Source: Latrodectus hesperus (Eukaryota > Arthropoda > Arachnida > Araneae > Theridiidae). Taken from it: a stretch of DNA of 64,000 bases. The translations under genes and the position numbers were made by a program. Where the stretch lies: NCBI GenBank assembly GCA_037975125.1, contig CM075858.1, positions 67,370,140 to 67,434,139 of the forward strand, read 5' to 3'. A model generated the notes under the pieces. The model worked only from the letters and a program-made list of their open reading frames with translations. It ran no database searches and was not told where the DNA came from. Below are positions 22,836-33,071 of the stretch, one piece after another (within the stretch, counting starts at the first letter, position 1; each line of letters begins with the position of its first letter).

Positions 22836-24434
22836 CATGCATTTTAAAACAAGGAAATTTCGATTCTTTTGACTTTTAAAACTGTTTAAAAAATATAATT
22901 TTGTTATATTTACTCATTACATTGTTCTAAGAATCAACGTTAATAATATTTCGTTTTTTTAAATATAATGATTATGATTGTACATGAAAATTATTTTACA
23001 TTCCTCACCATATGCTTGATACCGTGTAAATGAATAAGCTGATTTTCAAACTAAAATAATAAAATGTTCTTTTCATTCTTAACTTTATAGCAATATTTCA
23101 AGTTTTCATTTCTTGTTTAGTAATGAGGGTATTTTCTTTACTCAAAATCTATGCATATTTTAAATTGGATCAAAATATCTAAACTTATTAAAAAAGATCC
23201 ATCTTTATTTTTGTAACATGTACATAATATTTATATCGTAATTCAAAAACTATAATAAATACGCATAAATTTGAAACTGCTTAAATGAATTTTCATAATT
23301 CTTTGAATTTATAAAGTTTCAAATCTTCATGAAATAGATTTTCAGATATTTAAAAATAAGTAAAAATTTTATTTTACTGTATATATACTTAGCACAAAAT
23401 AAATACAAAAACATTCTCTTAGAATGCTTTATTATTTTTTCACCTATTTTAAGAGATTTATCTAGAAACAAATTTTCTCCAATTTACATTGGTATAAAAA
23501 ATATTCGACAGATTTTTCTTTAAAATACTATTCTTAAGTTCGATACAAGCCCTGAATCAGGCAGAGAGCTGCCTATTTTCTACTTTGGCTGAAATTCATT
23601 TATTTTTTTTTTATGTATGGAGGAGTATTAAAATCTTTGTTAGAACCAAAAGAAAAAGTATAATAAAATATAAAGCACATGCGTTTAATTTTAAAGATGT
23701 TTTCCATTTTGCAATCTTAAAGGGTTAAGTCGTTTTTTATTTCAAAATTGTTCAACCCATTAAAAATACAAAATTAAAAAAACAAAACTACATAATCCCA
23801 ACATTTGCCTTATTTATATGCATTTTGGGAATTCAAAATGTGTGGCATCCAGTAACACATCGGAGCATTTCGGAATAAAACCATAGTTACTATAGAATAA
23901 CTGGAAAGAAATCTATATCATTCTTATGTGTCGGGTGATGGTTGTGAGTTCCTCAAATCGCTATGTTCTAACATATTTGGTTATGATAAATTCTTGCTAG
24001 AAGCAGAGTATGATAGTGGCTTTCAGATGTCAAGCTACTCGGGAATCGGAGCAAATTTTTGGATGCATCTGATGGAACAAAACCAATGTTGACTTTTGTC
24101 ACCAAGTTTATTTTCGCTAACAGCCATATGTACTAAAAGATACAAAAGAGAAAAATTTGAATTTCTTTAATATAGGACCTAATTTTTTTTGGCTTTCTAT
24201 TTGTTTCCAAATTTGAATGTTTACTGAGTAACAACAACATGTTTCCTCGAATAGATTGAAGTGTTCTTACCATATTCATTTCATTTGCTTATTTAATCAA
24301 ATTATGATGCTTTAACTCCGTGTACTTGGTCTGTAATAAATAATCCAACACCATGAAGCTCCTGTGACGTTTTTTAAAATAATAATCCAAATGTCATATC
24401 TTTTTAGACGGATTTCTTATGAATAGTTAATGGT
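22836..24434. other. A+T-rich stretch without genes
   Basis: About 1.6 kb with nothing I can assign. A somewhat more complex portion around 23,820-24,130 has no open frame. Confidence 0.5.
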
Positions 24435-24437
24435 TAA

Positions 24438-24663
24438 GGCCTCTTTCACACTAGACGACTTTTATCGTACGATAAAAAAATCGTCCAAAATTTTATGTGA
24501 GAAGTTATTAAAAAACCACACAATAGACTGCTCTCTTTCACACTGAACGGAAAACGATATTGTGTGACCAGTCTCTATTGTGTGGTTTTTTAATAACTTC
24601 TCACATAAAATTTCGGATGATTTTTTTATCGTACGATAAAAGTCGTTTAGTGTGAAAGAGGTC
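24438..24663. mobile_element. PIF/Harbinger-like MITE with long inverted repeats
   Basis: This is a 226-bp element with terminal inverted repeats of roughly 90 bp, starting ggcctctttcacacta on the left and, inverted, gacctctttcacacta on the right. A 3-bp TAA flanks both sides (24,435-24,437 and 24,664-24,666). A TWA target duplication with GG.C..TTTCACAC-type tips is what I associate with PIF/Harbinger. The perfect palindrome tatcgtacgata lies in both arms. The centre repeats the tip sequence once more (ctctttcacactgaacg near 24,534-24,550). It is non-coding and would need a transposase from elsewhere. Confidence 0.85.
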
Positions 24664-24666
24664 TAA

Positions 24667-24990
24667 GGGGTCACAGTGGTATAAGAGGTAATGAATTAGC
24701 TGATAAACTTGCTAAATCGGCAGGAACATCATCATCATACAAGACAGTAAACATACCATATCTAATATCCTACCTTAAAAGACAAATCAGAAATATTAAA
24801 ATAGCTGGCAATTCCAATGGTCCAATGCAACACAAGGCAGGCAGCTATTCTCATTAATATCCAGAGGATATTAATGAGAATAGCTCTAAATATCCTCTAA
24901 AAATAACTGATTTGACATCCTACCTCCACAGTAAAGTACAAGAACTCTGTCTAGACATTATTTCTCCTCCTTCGATATTAGATTACTCAA
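24667..24990 (+). pseudogene. LINE RNase H C-terminal scrap
   Basis: A frame from 24,669 reads GHSGIRGNELADKLAK, the last RNase H motif of an R1/Jockey-type LINE polyprotein with its catalytic Asp. It continues through YLISYLKRQIRN up to a stop near 24,852, at a snap-back hairpin (24,843-24,885). The frame is then only patchily open to about 25,010. The N-terminal part of the domain is absent. The sequence begins right at the right-hand TAA of the MITE, so that junction marks either the insertion point or a later deletion. Confidence 0.7.
24843..24885. repeat. Perfect 20-bp inverted repeat, 3-nt loop
   Basis: The arm at 24,843-24,862 (agctattctcattaatatcc) is exactly complementary to 24,866-24,885. 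It interrupts the LINE frame, so it arose after the LINE insertion, probably by replication template switching. Confidence 0.9.
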
Positions 24991-25010
24991 AAGATGAAGA
25001 TGACAAATCA

Positions 25011-27780
25011 TAAGAACATTTAATGGATAAACAACGAGATTCTTAGTAATGAACTGTAAACATTTTCTTTTTTATTTTATAAACTTCCACTTTATATGTT
25101 AACCTTTTTGCTAAAAATATATACTCTTATTATGAAGGCTTCTGTTTTCAAATCATGATTTTACCTTCATTATGTAAATATTTAAAACTAATCATACTGT
25201 CTAAACTTGTAAAATTACTATCGAAAATGAAGTGTGACTTGACTCCTATTCTGCGCTGGGAGTCACTGACTTGACAATCTCTCTCTATAATTATATCAAT
25301 CCAAAATTAATAGATTGGAGTTGTGATGGGAGAAAAAAACCTGCTAATTAATTGGTACAGCTCAGGGCTCCCAAACTATCTTGTATGAATAGTAAACTGT
25401 GTTCACGTGTAGTAAGGAAAGAAAATCAGAAAAAAGCAAAGCTCTCACTCACATATACATATATTCAGCAAATAGAAGCGAAGCACGCATTTTTGGTTAG
25501 CCAGTAATGGTTGGAATCGAATATTAAAACGTCTACATCAAAAAGAATACTCCATCTACAGGATAAAAGCAGGTCTTCATTTTAATTATAATATTTGATT
25601 TCTTTTAGTGTATAACTTAATCTAATAATCTTTTCATATATAGTGAGTGTATTCAAATATTGTAAAAGAAGAGAGAGACTTGAAACTAAGACATACCATA
25701 TCATAACATACCATTATCTTCTGATAACCGTGTCAAAATCTGGCCTTAATAAATCATTACAAAATTCTCGAAGTTTGTGAGAATGAGAATTAATTCTCAA
25801 ACATATATTAAATATATCCCACAATTATAATATATAAATATCAATATATATTTATGTATTGATATATAAATATTCCTAATATGTTAAAATATTTATCATA
25901 AAAGGAAAGGAATTTAAAGTATAAAAATTGTGTGTGTGCATAATATTTTTAATAATTTAATAAAAGGAAAATATACCAAATTTTGAATTTTTAGTACTTT
26001 AAAAAATATTCAATTATTTAAAACATAATAATTTTAGAGAGAAAATAACTGACAATATTATGGAAAGAATGTATAAAATGATACACTTACGTTAATATAA
26101 ACACACTAACATTAATAAATACACTTACATTAATACATAGCTATATTTAATAGGAAAACTGAGAACTAATAAAATAATTTATTATTATAGAGTTCTAAGG
26201 ACTTACTTTTAGAGAAAAGTTGTGAATATAATTTATAAGTGTGTACAACAATGGAATAAATTGACTACGTATACTTTGTTTGTGCTAACTTTTTTGTATA
26301 CTTAAAAATTAATAAAAATATTGTAAATTAAAATGAACTATCATTATGAACATATCAATTTTTATAACGTTTTATATGATAATATTCTAGCGATTGTGTA
26401 TTGAATGTACTGAACTTGTCTGATGTCATTTTATGTTAACTTTAGGTATTGAACATAAGTATAAGTATGTGAATATAGTGTACATAAACTATGCTGTTTA
26501 CCCAATGACATTAGCGTAAAGTTAAATTCGGTAAGAAAAATGCGCTCTCTTAGAATAAAAACATCCTAAGGCTGTTTTTATTCTTATTTGAGAAGCCTAA
26601 TGAGCTTTTATTAAAAGCATTTTAAAAATTCGCCAGCAGTGCGATGTCGGTGTATCTCGCATATTTTACAAGGCGGATTTTTTCGCGAAAAAAGAAGCCC
26701 CCTTTTTTTTAATAGCCTATCCATTGCTAAAACCAAGTGTCATTAAGGAAGTACATCCATTTTTCCTGATGAATATGTTACTTTATTGCTCAGAGCAGAA
26801 TACCTGAAAAATATTTCAGTCTTCTTCCCATCAAACTTTTTACTTGTTTCGATTTTTTCCCGAACATGCTTGGATTACAGAAGAGTAATTAAAGCCGTAT
26901 CTGTTGCCAGGTTTTGAAACCGAAACTTGCGCCTTTTTTTTTCTCCACTTGGAATGGGAAAGACAGCAGACGATAGCTAATATCTGAGACAAATGACATG
27001 AATTATGCATGAGTTTTTTGGCAACACCACAACCCCCGTCAAAACTTTCACTATTTAAAAACCTTTTCTCTCTGGCAATCTCAGCGTAAAAGAAGTCGCA
27101 ATAATAATAAACATAAAAATAAAAGTGAAATAATGAAAAAAAATGTTTCTTAATTAAGCAAGACCGCAAATGAGAAATCTATGGAAACATTAAGGTAATA
27201 AGGTTGCCTCGCTTGTGACTCTTTTCGAATCTTTTGCCTCTCTCCTTTTTTTCATTTTTGCCCCCTTTAACGTTGAATTTTTTAATGAATACGCCTTCTA
27301 AGTAAAAAGGTTATTAGAAAAAGAGAGAAAAACATTGGTAATTATTACTTCGAGACCGTCTTATTAGATTTCTCCTTAGTTTTTGCGCATTATGAGAATA
27401 TTGCGTAAATCCTACGCCTCAAGTTCGAATGTCAAGATACGGGATCAGGCAAACGTAAACTTGAAATGTTGAGACAGAGAAGCAGTGTTAATTCCCAGTT
27501 TTTTTTTCTTTCTTTTTGTTCCCTTCTATTGGCTGTGTAAGAAATAATAATGTGATTTCTTAATGAGAGTACACGTTAAACTACAATTTATTTAGGAGAA
27601 TATAAACCAGGCAACTTGAATATTTTTATGACAAAGCAATTTTCAGAAGTTTAATAATTGCATTTCTCGGAAATTTCAGTTTTGCATATTAACAAAAATT
27701 AAAAATAAAACTGAAAAATGTGACTTTTTATAGTAATTAAAAAGTCACTTTTTAATAAATAAGTATGCATCTTAAAATTA
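25011..27780. other. A+T-rich stretch; one less A+T-rich portion at about 26,600-27,540
   Basis: No gene is recognised. Near 25,205-25,275 is a phrase with internal inverted similarity (gtgacttgactcc / gggagtcac). The 26,600-27,540 part has more C+G and pyrimidine tracts. A frame on the minus strand at 26,840-27,169 shows no domain, so I do not call it. Confidence 0.45.
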
Positions 27781-28161
27781 CATTCATCTATTGGATTTTT
27801 TTAACAAGAATATAAATTCATTTTGCATCATGAAATTATTAGACAATAATAAAATAGTTCATTAATATGTAATTAATTACATATTATAAATTGATTATTA
27901 ATAATTAATTTATATTATAATCTCATTAATATATTGTATTACATGGTAAGCAACTTTTCACCACCCAAGTGTAGATTGTTATGAAATATTGTATACAAAT
28001 ATTCAATGAAACAATAAAATATAATATTTTATACCAATTGTAAAAAGTAGTTTCGCAATTTTATGAGGAAGCAAATATATAGTTTTAAAACTTGAGGCTT
28101 TTTTAGAATTTCTTATAAAAATATAAATTAAATTTATTTTGTATTATTAAATTATTAGATT

Positions 28162-28632
28162 TTTTTATTTGGGAAAACAAAAATATCTCCCGGTGCACCA
28201 AGGAATACCACACAAGGCCCGAAGGTACAACAAATGTACTACATAACAAGTCAAAATAAATCATGAGAGGAAAAAAATAATAACAAAAGAAGGCAGAGAG
28301 AAAAAAGAGATATAAAAATAAAAAAGGAGTTAGATAACAGCATGGATAAATTTTTTAAAAAATACAACATTTTCTTTCTTCACTAGGTCCACCAAAGTTG
28401 GTGGCCACGTGTTATTTAAGTCTTTCCGAAGCTCGTTCCTTTCTCGTGAAACAGATGGGCATTCAAGAAGAATGTAAGAAGGGTTGTCAATCCTGGAGTT
28501 GCACATGCACATGTCATTGTTTTTAATGTGGAAACCGCGTAGATTGAATTTTCCATGTTCAGTGAGGAATTGCGTAATTTTGATGTCAGTGTAGAACCAA
28601 TGGTTCTTAATTCTGGAGGGAACTGAAGGGAA
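28162..28632 (-). mobile_element. 5'-truncated LINE insertion with 13-bp target duplications
   Basis: The 13-mer aaattattagatt is present exactly at 28,149-28,161 and 28,633-28,645. The 471-bp insert reads on the minus strand as the C-terminus of a LINE polyprotein, a stop, a 3' untranslated region of about 170 bp, an AATAAA-type signal and a short A tail at the 28,162 side. This is a standard target-primed insertion truncated at its 5' end. Confidence 0.88.
28330..28632 (-). pseudogene. LINE polyprotein C-terminus (R1/Jockey-like)
   Basis: The minus-strand frames give ITQFLTEHGKFNLRGFHI followed by a zinc-knuckle MCMCNSRIDNPSYILLECP, then an R.ELRKDLNN helix and a stop at 28,330. In R1/Jockey-like LINEs the equivalent region reads F.TGHG.F then C..C....H.L..CP, directly after RNase H. 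The His of the knuckle is replaced by Tyr (SYIL). The fragment is truncated upstream by incomplete reverse transcription. The first part lies in the same frame as the 28,330-28,512 open frame, but a Met start there is not real. Confidence 0.75.
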
Positions 28633-29070
28633 AAATTATTAGATTGTAATATAAAATAATTCATTAATATATTATAAATTATATATTATAAATATTTAAA
28701 TATACATTAATAAATGTGATTTATATTATGCTCACATTAATATATTTTATTACATATGAAATCATTTTGCACCATCCATTATTGGATATTATGAAATATT
28801 TTATGTAACTATGTAACTGAAAAACTTCTGTGTGTACCTATTAGTTATGTAACAAAAATTAAGATTTTCAAATTTTTGTGCTGTTAGCAAATAGAAATTT
28901 ATTTCATAAAATATTATATTAAATTTTATTAATATTATTTTTTATATTTTAAAGAGCAATATATGATAAAAAATTAGTATAAAAATAATTTAAACCATTT
29001 GAAAATTAATCCTTTATATGATGTAAAATTAAATTAATTATAATGACACTAATATAAATCTAGATCAATA

Positions 29071-29110
29071 TAGCTCCTAGTTTTTCAGTACCCTGAAAAA
29101 CTAAGAACTA
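29071..29110. repeat. Hairpin with 18-bp arms
   Basis: The arm tagctcctagtttttcag (29,071-29,088) pairs with 29,093-29,110 at about 16 of 18 positions around a 4-nt loop. Function unknown. Confidence 0.75.
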
Positions 29111-29164
29111 TTAAGCTAGTTTTATAATAATTTTCTCACTGAGAATGCCATATTGGGGAAAGGA

Positions 29165-29290
29165 ATTCAGTAGTTATTTTCCTTGATAGACTTTAGTTCA
29201 AATGTTCATAAGTTCCATTTTCACACCTTGGGTATGAAATTTCACAGTAGTTCAGAATTCCATTTTAAACCAAAAAGTGATAGAAAATGA
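29165..29290 (+). repeat. Decayed copy of SINE-like family A
   Basis: The phrases agttcaaatgttcat, ttcacaccttgggta and cagtagttcagaattcca follow the same order as in the copy at 625-790. It is strongly diverged. Confidence 0.45.
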
Positions 29291-30292
29291 TGATCAAATA
29301 GCTTTTGTCAAATTGTTATCAAACATCCCTTTTGAGTTCCTGCGTTCATTTAAATTTATCATGAATTAAATGTTGTGCCCGAAATTAAATTGAATTAACA
29401 TATTTGAATATTAGCTAAATTTAATTTCGAAATATAATTTTTATTTTGGGAAAAAAAAAATTAAACACTCTTTAACAACAGGAAATGTCTTGCAATGAAA
29501 AATAACATGCATTCTCTTTATAATTTCTTGACATCTTTATTCTTTGGGCGACAAATAGGTTATAGTGGCAATGTCCTCCAAGTTAAATGATGTCTAGGAG
29601 TGGTAAAATTTAAGTCTGAGAAACTTCTGTGGTTAGAACTTTTTATTAAATTATAATACCACTCACTTTCAATTCGACGATATCAAACTCACTGGAATTT
29701 CCTCTGTACAAGTTGTCATCAATTATGCTACATGCAGTGTCAAAATAAGAAGTAATCCTAGCATTGGGAAAAAAAATTCTTAATAAAATTTCTTGACTCA
29801 CTTTTAATATAAAATTTACCTTTTATTAGATTAAGTAATTGAATGTAAACTTCCATCTAATTTTGTCTGAAAAAGTAATCACATTGTTTAGTATAAAACA
29901 CATTTTAACTTGTGAACAACTTACTCAAGTTTGGAATAAGTATAAGAAATGTATTGAGAAGTTGAAATTTCTTTCCTTTCTTGTCATTTTAAATACTTTC
30001 AGACTTCATAGTTCAGACTGCTGTTGCAAATCAACTCCGTTAGAGCTCGAGGCATAATTTTTAACGATATAAAGAATGTTTATTAATCTGTCCTTAAAAT
30101 ATTTCTGCCTCATTTAGAAAATCTTCCTTCTGAAATAAGAAGACGAGTTTCGCTTCAGCAAGCGCACACACTGCAAAAGAATTTTAAAAATTGTAATTTA
30201 TATTTAAAACATCTTACAAATAAGTGGGTGCCGCGTATCAATGCTTCTGAAACTCAGCAAGCAAATCAAAATCTCCATCGCAGCACACAGCC

Positions 30293-30556
30293 CTATCGCT
30301 CCTCCCGGGGCAAGACGGATGAGGATTTAAGCGATTTGCAAATATCCAGGGAAGGACTGACAGTTCCCGGATGATTAATGAGAATCCGGGAGGTCCCTGT
30401 TGCTCTTTCTCTCACTTTTCTACTTTCTTTCACTCCTGCGTGTCGAACAGAGCTAGTAGGGGGTGTCGTCTTGGGGGAGGGGTGAGGAAGATCCCCTGTA
30501 GCTCCGATGCGGAAGATTTCTGAAGCAGCAGTGGATATTTCGCTGTCACTCATCGC
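30293..30556 (-). other. Unidentified G+C-richer open frame
   Basis: A minus-strand frame of about 85 codons starts at a Met (MSDSEISTAASEIF), near 30,554, and runs to 30,293. It is Ser/Thr/Pro/Arg-rich and low in the Ile/Lys/Asn/Tyr typical of chance frames here. The phase stays open further upstream to 30,775, but that part overlaps the tandem repeat and is probably incidental. It could be the start of a transposon ORF (for example ORF1 of a LINE) or an exon. I recognise no domain. The neighbouring repeat has pogo-like ends, but no transposase motif is seen in the frame. Confidence 0.3.
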
Positions 30557-30599
30557 AAATATTATTTCAAAATTAAGTGGGTAGTTCTGCACCACATGC

Positions 30600-31300
30600 G
30601 AATGGAGAAGATAAGAATGATACAGTGGACCCTCGTTTTTACGAACTTCTAATTTACGAACATTCACGATTTTGTGAACTTGTGACTGATCGCCTAGTAT
30701 GCCTCCTTTAAGCTTAATTAATAATTTGGAGTTATACAATTGTGAATGGAGGAGATAAGAATCATTAATAGACATTTCTTTTACGAATTTCTAATTTACG
30801 GACACTCATAATTTTATGAACTACTGGCTGGTCACTATTGCAGTCTTACAGAAACAATTGTAATTTTACACTTATGTCATTAGGAATGGGGAAGATAAGA
30901 ATGATACAAGAGATCCTCGTTTTCACAAACTTCTAATTTAGTATTACTAATCATTTTGTTAGCTAATCACTTATCACTACAGTAATCTTATAGGCTTAGT
31001 AATAATTTTGAGTTATAAAATTAAAAATGATAGATATAATTAAATTATACAGATGCTCATTTTATTAACTACTATTTTATGAACACTAGCGATTTTGTGA
31101 ACTAGTGACTGGTCAATAAAAGGGCCCTATAGGCACTATTGTAATTTTGAAATAATGTAATTATGAATGTAGATGATAAGAATAATATAAATAAAAGCTC
31201 GTTCTTACGAACTTCTAATTTAAAAAAATACTTCTCATTTTGTGAAATAATGGTTAATCACTAATATGGTATGATAGGCAGAATTGTAAATTTTAATTCT
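30600..31300 (+). repeat. Tandem array of about five 125-150-bp units
   Basis: Units start at about 30,600, 30,743, 30,888, 31,039 and 31,164. Each has, in order, a gaat/gatgataagaat phrase, a cctcgttttt..acgaact block, ttctaattta, cattttgtgaact, a tgactggtcac phrase, ataggca and aattgtaattttga. The first unit contains TACAGTGGACCCTCGTTT, resembling a pogo/Tigger transposon end beside a TA. Copies are diverged, so the array is old. Confidence 0.85.
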
Positions 31301-32190
31301 CATTTGCAAACTAAAATTTAAAAAAAAAATTTTTTACGAACATATTTTTATACGTTTTTCATTTCCCTATTTCTTCTTAATGATTCCTTCTGTTTATTGA
31401 TTTGACTTTTAATTTTATATCTGAAAAACATAGATTGAAATTTTTATCGGAGAATCATTAAGTTGCTCTAATTGTGGATAATTGTGCCTCTGTCTTTAAA
31501 GACCTTCAACATTCGAAGCAATTCGAAAGGAACTTCACTTTTATTACCTAACTTTTTATGTACATTATGTCATAAATCAGAGTATAATGAAAAATTTCTA
31601 ACTTAAATATAGTATTTTTGCAAAGAATTCTCATGGATATAGAAATTAAATGATTTTAGAAAATTATTATTCTCGGTTTAGTGTAAGGATGTTAAATGAT
31701 GCGTGCAATGATGTTAAAAGGTAATATCCAGAGCGTTTGGATACGTACGCTATATTAAAGACACAACTGTAAATGAAAAACGTTGTTTGCTTGACGATTT
31801 AAATCAAGACTTGTAATTCATACATGAACCCTGACAATAAAAACCTATCCCTAATAAGATGAACGAAATTTTTTCTAGGATTTTTGGAATGTGGAATTGA
31901 ATGTAATTTGTACAGAAACATCACAGGATGAAATTATTGTAAACATAATGAGAGAAAATGAAAAAAAGAAAATGATTATGAAGGTATTGAACTAGAAGAA
32001 AATGAGATGATACAACTATCGACTGCAAAACAAATAGATAAATGGCTCATGACTGATATACTTTTTTTAGTACAATACTTTTTTTTCATTCCGTTTCAAT
32101 TCAATTCAATCAATTCATTTCAATTCCTTCAAAATCAATAATTTTAGTACAATTTACAATAAAATGCGTTTTATGTAGAAAAAATGTGGA
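31301..32190. other. A+T-rich stretch
   Basis: No gene. A local repetition of caattcaattcaatc-like phrases near 32,095-32,130 is simple sequence. Confidence 0.55.
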
Positions 32191-32195
32191 AATGT

Positions 32196-32405
32196 GTTTT
32201 TAGCCACTTCCCTTAAGATTAGCAAAATGAAGCATTGTTTGCGGCAGGCAGTGATTGGGAAGGTGACCACATTCTGCCTCACTGGATTGCGTGGGTTGGG
32301 GACGTGTCAACGTTAATCTGTTACTTCCAATGTCCTTTCTCTGGTGTAGGGTGGATGTGAAGAGGAAACTGGCAGCTCAGATGTGACCTCGTCACCTGAC
32401 CATGG
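32196..32405 (+). repeat. Dispersed repeat (family B), copy 1
   Basis: About 210 bp matches, on the opposite strand, the segment at 47,409-47,640. Shared phrases are cttaagattagcaaaatga, cagtgattgg, gggttgggacgtgtc/ggggacgtgtc, gtggatgtgaagagg and gacctcgtcacctgacc. It is clearly richer in G+C than its surroundings. The other copy carries a good pol III A-box (tggctcagtag) at the head end, suggesting a SINE, but I find no B-box. Its 3' end abuts the CAA tail of the minus-strand LINE next door. Confidence 0.75.
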
Positions 32406-32407
32406 TT

Positions 32408-33045
32408 TGTTGTTGTTGCTTATCCTCCATGTCTGACGGAGTCAGACTAGATCCACGAGTTCGTTGACTGTAAGGAAGTCGAAGACTAAAAGAGGATTGC
32501 TAAAGAGATCCTCCCTAGAGAGACCCATGCAATCCAAAAGATGCTCAGGAGAAGCCTGATGATTTTGGCACTTGGTGCAGGTGACGAAAGTTTTCCTGCC
32601 CTCGTTGAAAGTGAGGCACTTAATATGACCGCTAGCAAGTCTTGAGAGAACAGTCCGGGTACGTCTGTCACACGGGAGGTCAAGGGACAAACCCGGTTTT
32701 GATCCCTTGTACCAATTATGGGTGGGGGGTGTTTTCCACTCCTCCGAGATTTTTGATTTTTCCCGGGAGTATAACTCCAGAAAAGTAAGTGTGGAAGAGG
32801 GAGTATTTGAAATCCTGCAACCCTCCTTAGCAAGATTATCGGCCATTTCATTCCCGTGGAGATTCACATGTGAAGGTATCCATTGCAAGTGAACATCATG
32901 ATTAAGTGAAATGAGTTTTAATTTAAGCAGGATAGAGTTGCTGAGACCATGGTTTAAAATTACGAGGTCCCAGGTGACAAGCGAATATTCCAAATCCTTT
33001 AACCATAAGGTATAGTCCAGGGCTCGATTGCAGCGCTTTGTATTT
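32408..33045 (-). pseudogene. Non-LTR retrotransposon RNase H C-terminal part and zinc knuckle
   Basis: The minus-strand frame reads LQWIPSHVNLHGNEMADNLAKEG, quoted here only in part: the last RNase H motifs IPSH and GNEMADNLAK. It then continues through LSRLASGHIKCLTF to a zinc knuckle CTKCQNHQASPEHLLDC and ends VNELVDLV-stop at 32,442. The YADGS and first Glu motifs are missing, so the copy is 5'-truncated near 33,040 and the apparent Met start (33,071) lies in flanking DNA. A (CAA)n tail follows the stop (plus-strand ttgttgttgttgc at about 32,408-32,420). The frame is intact over its length, so this copy is younger than the related one at 22 kb. Confidence 0.85.
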
Positions 33046-33071
33046 ATTGATAAAAAGAGAGAAGTTTTCAC

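Larger units (their letters stand above)
27800..28860 (+). repeat. Diverged duplicated A+T-rich unit, interrupted by a LINE
   Basis: The segments at about 27,810-27,985 and 28,640-28,810 share phrases in the same order: ttattaga, ttcattaatat, ctcattaatatatt/cacattaatatatt, tattacat, caccacc/caccatcc, and ttatgaaatatt. A partial third copy lies at about 28,100-28,160, just left of the LINE. The LINE at 28,162-28,632 sits inside this repeat. Confidence 0.6.
28861..30290. other. A+T-rich stretch with a hairpin and a SINE scrap
   Basis: No gene seen. It contains the hairpin at 29,071-29,110 and a family A SINE remnant at about 29,165-29,290. The frame at 29,839-30,057 has no recognisable features. 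Confidence 0.5.

Noticed and set aside
26840..27169. 109-residue minus-strand frame as a gene
   Set aside because: No recognisable domain, no splice context and low-complexity aromatic stretches. It may reflect only a locally less A+T-rich region.
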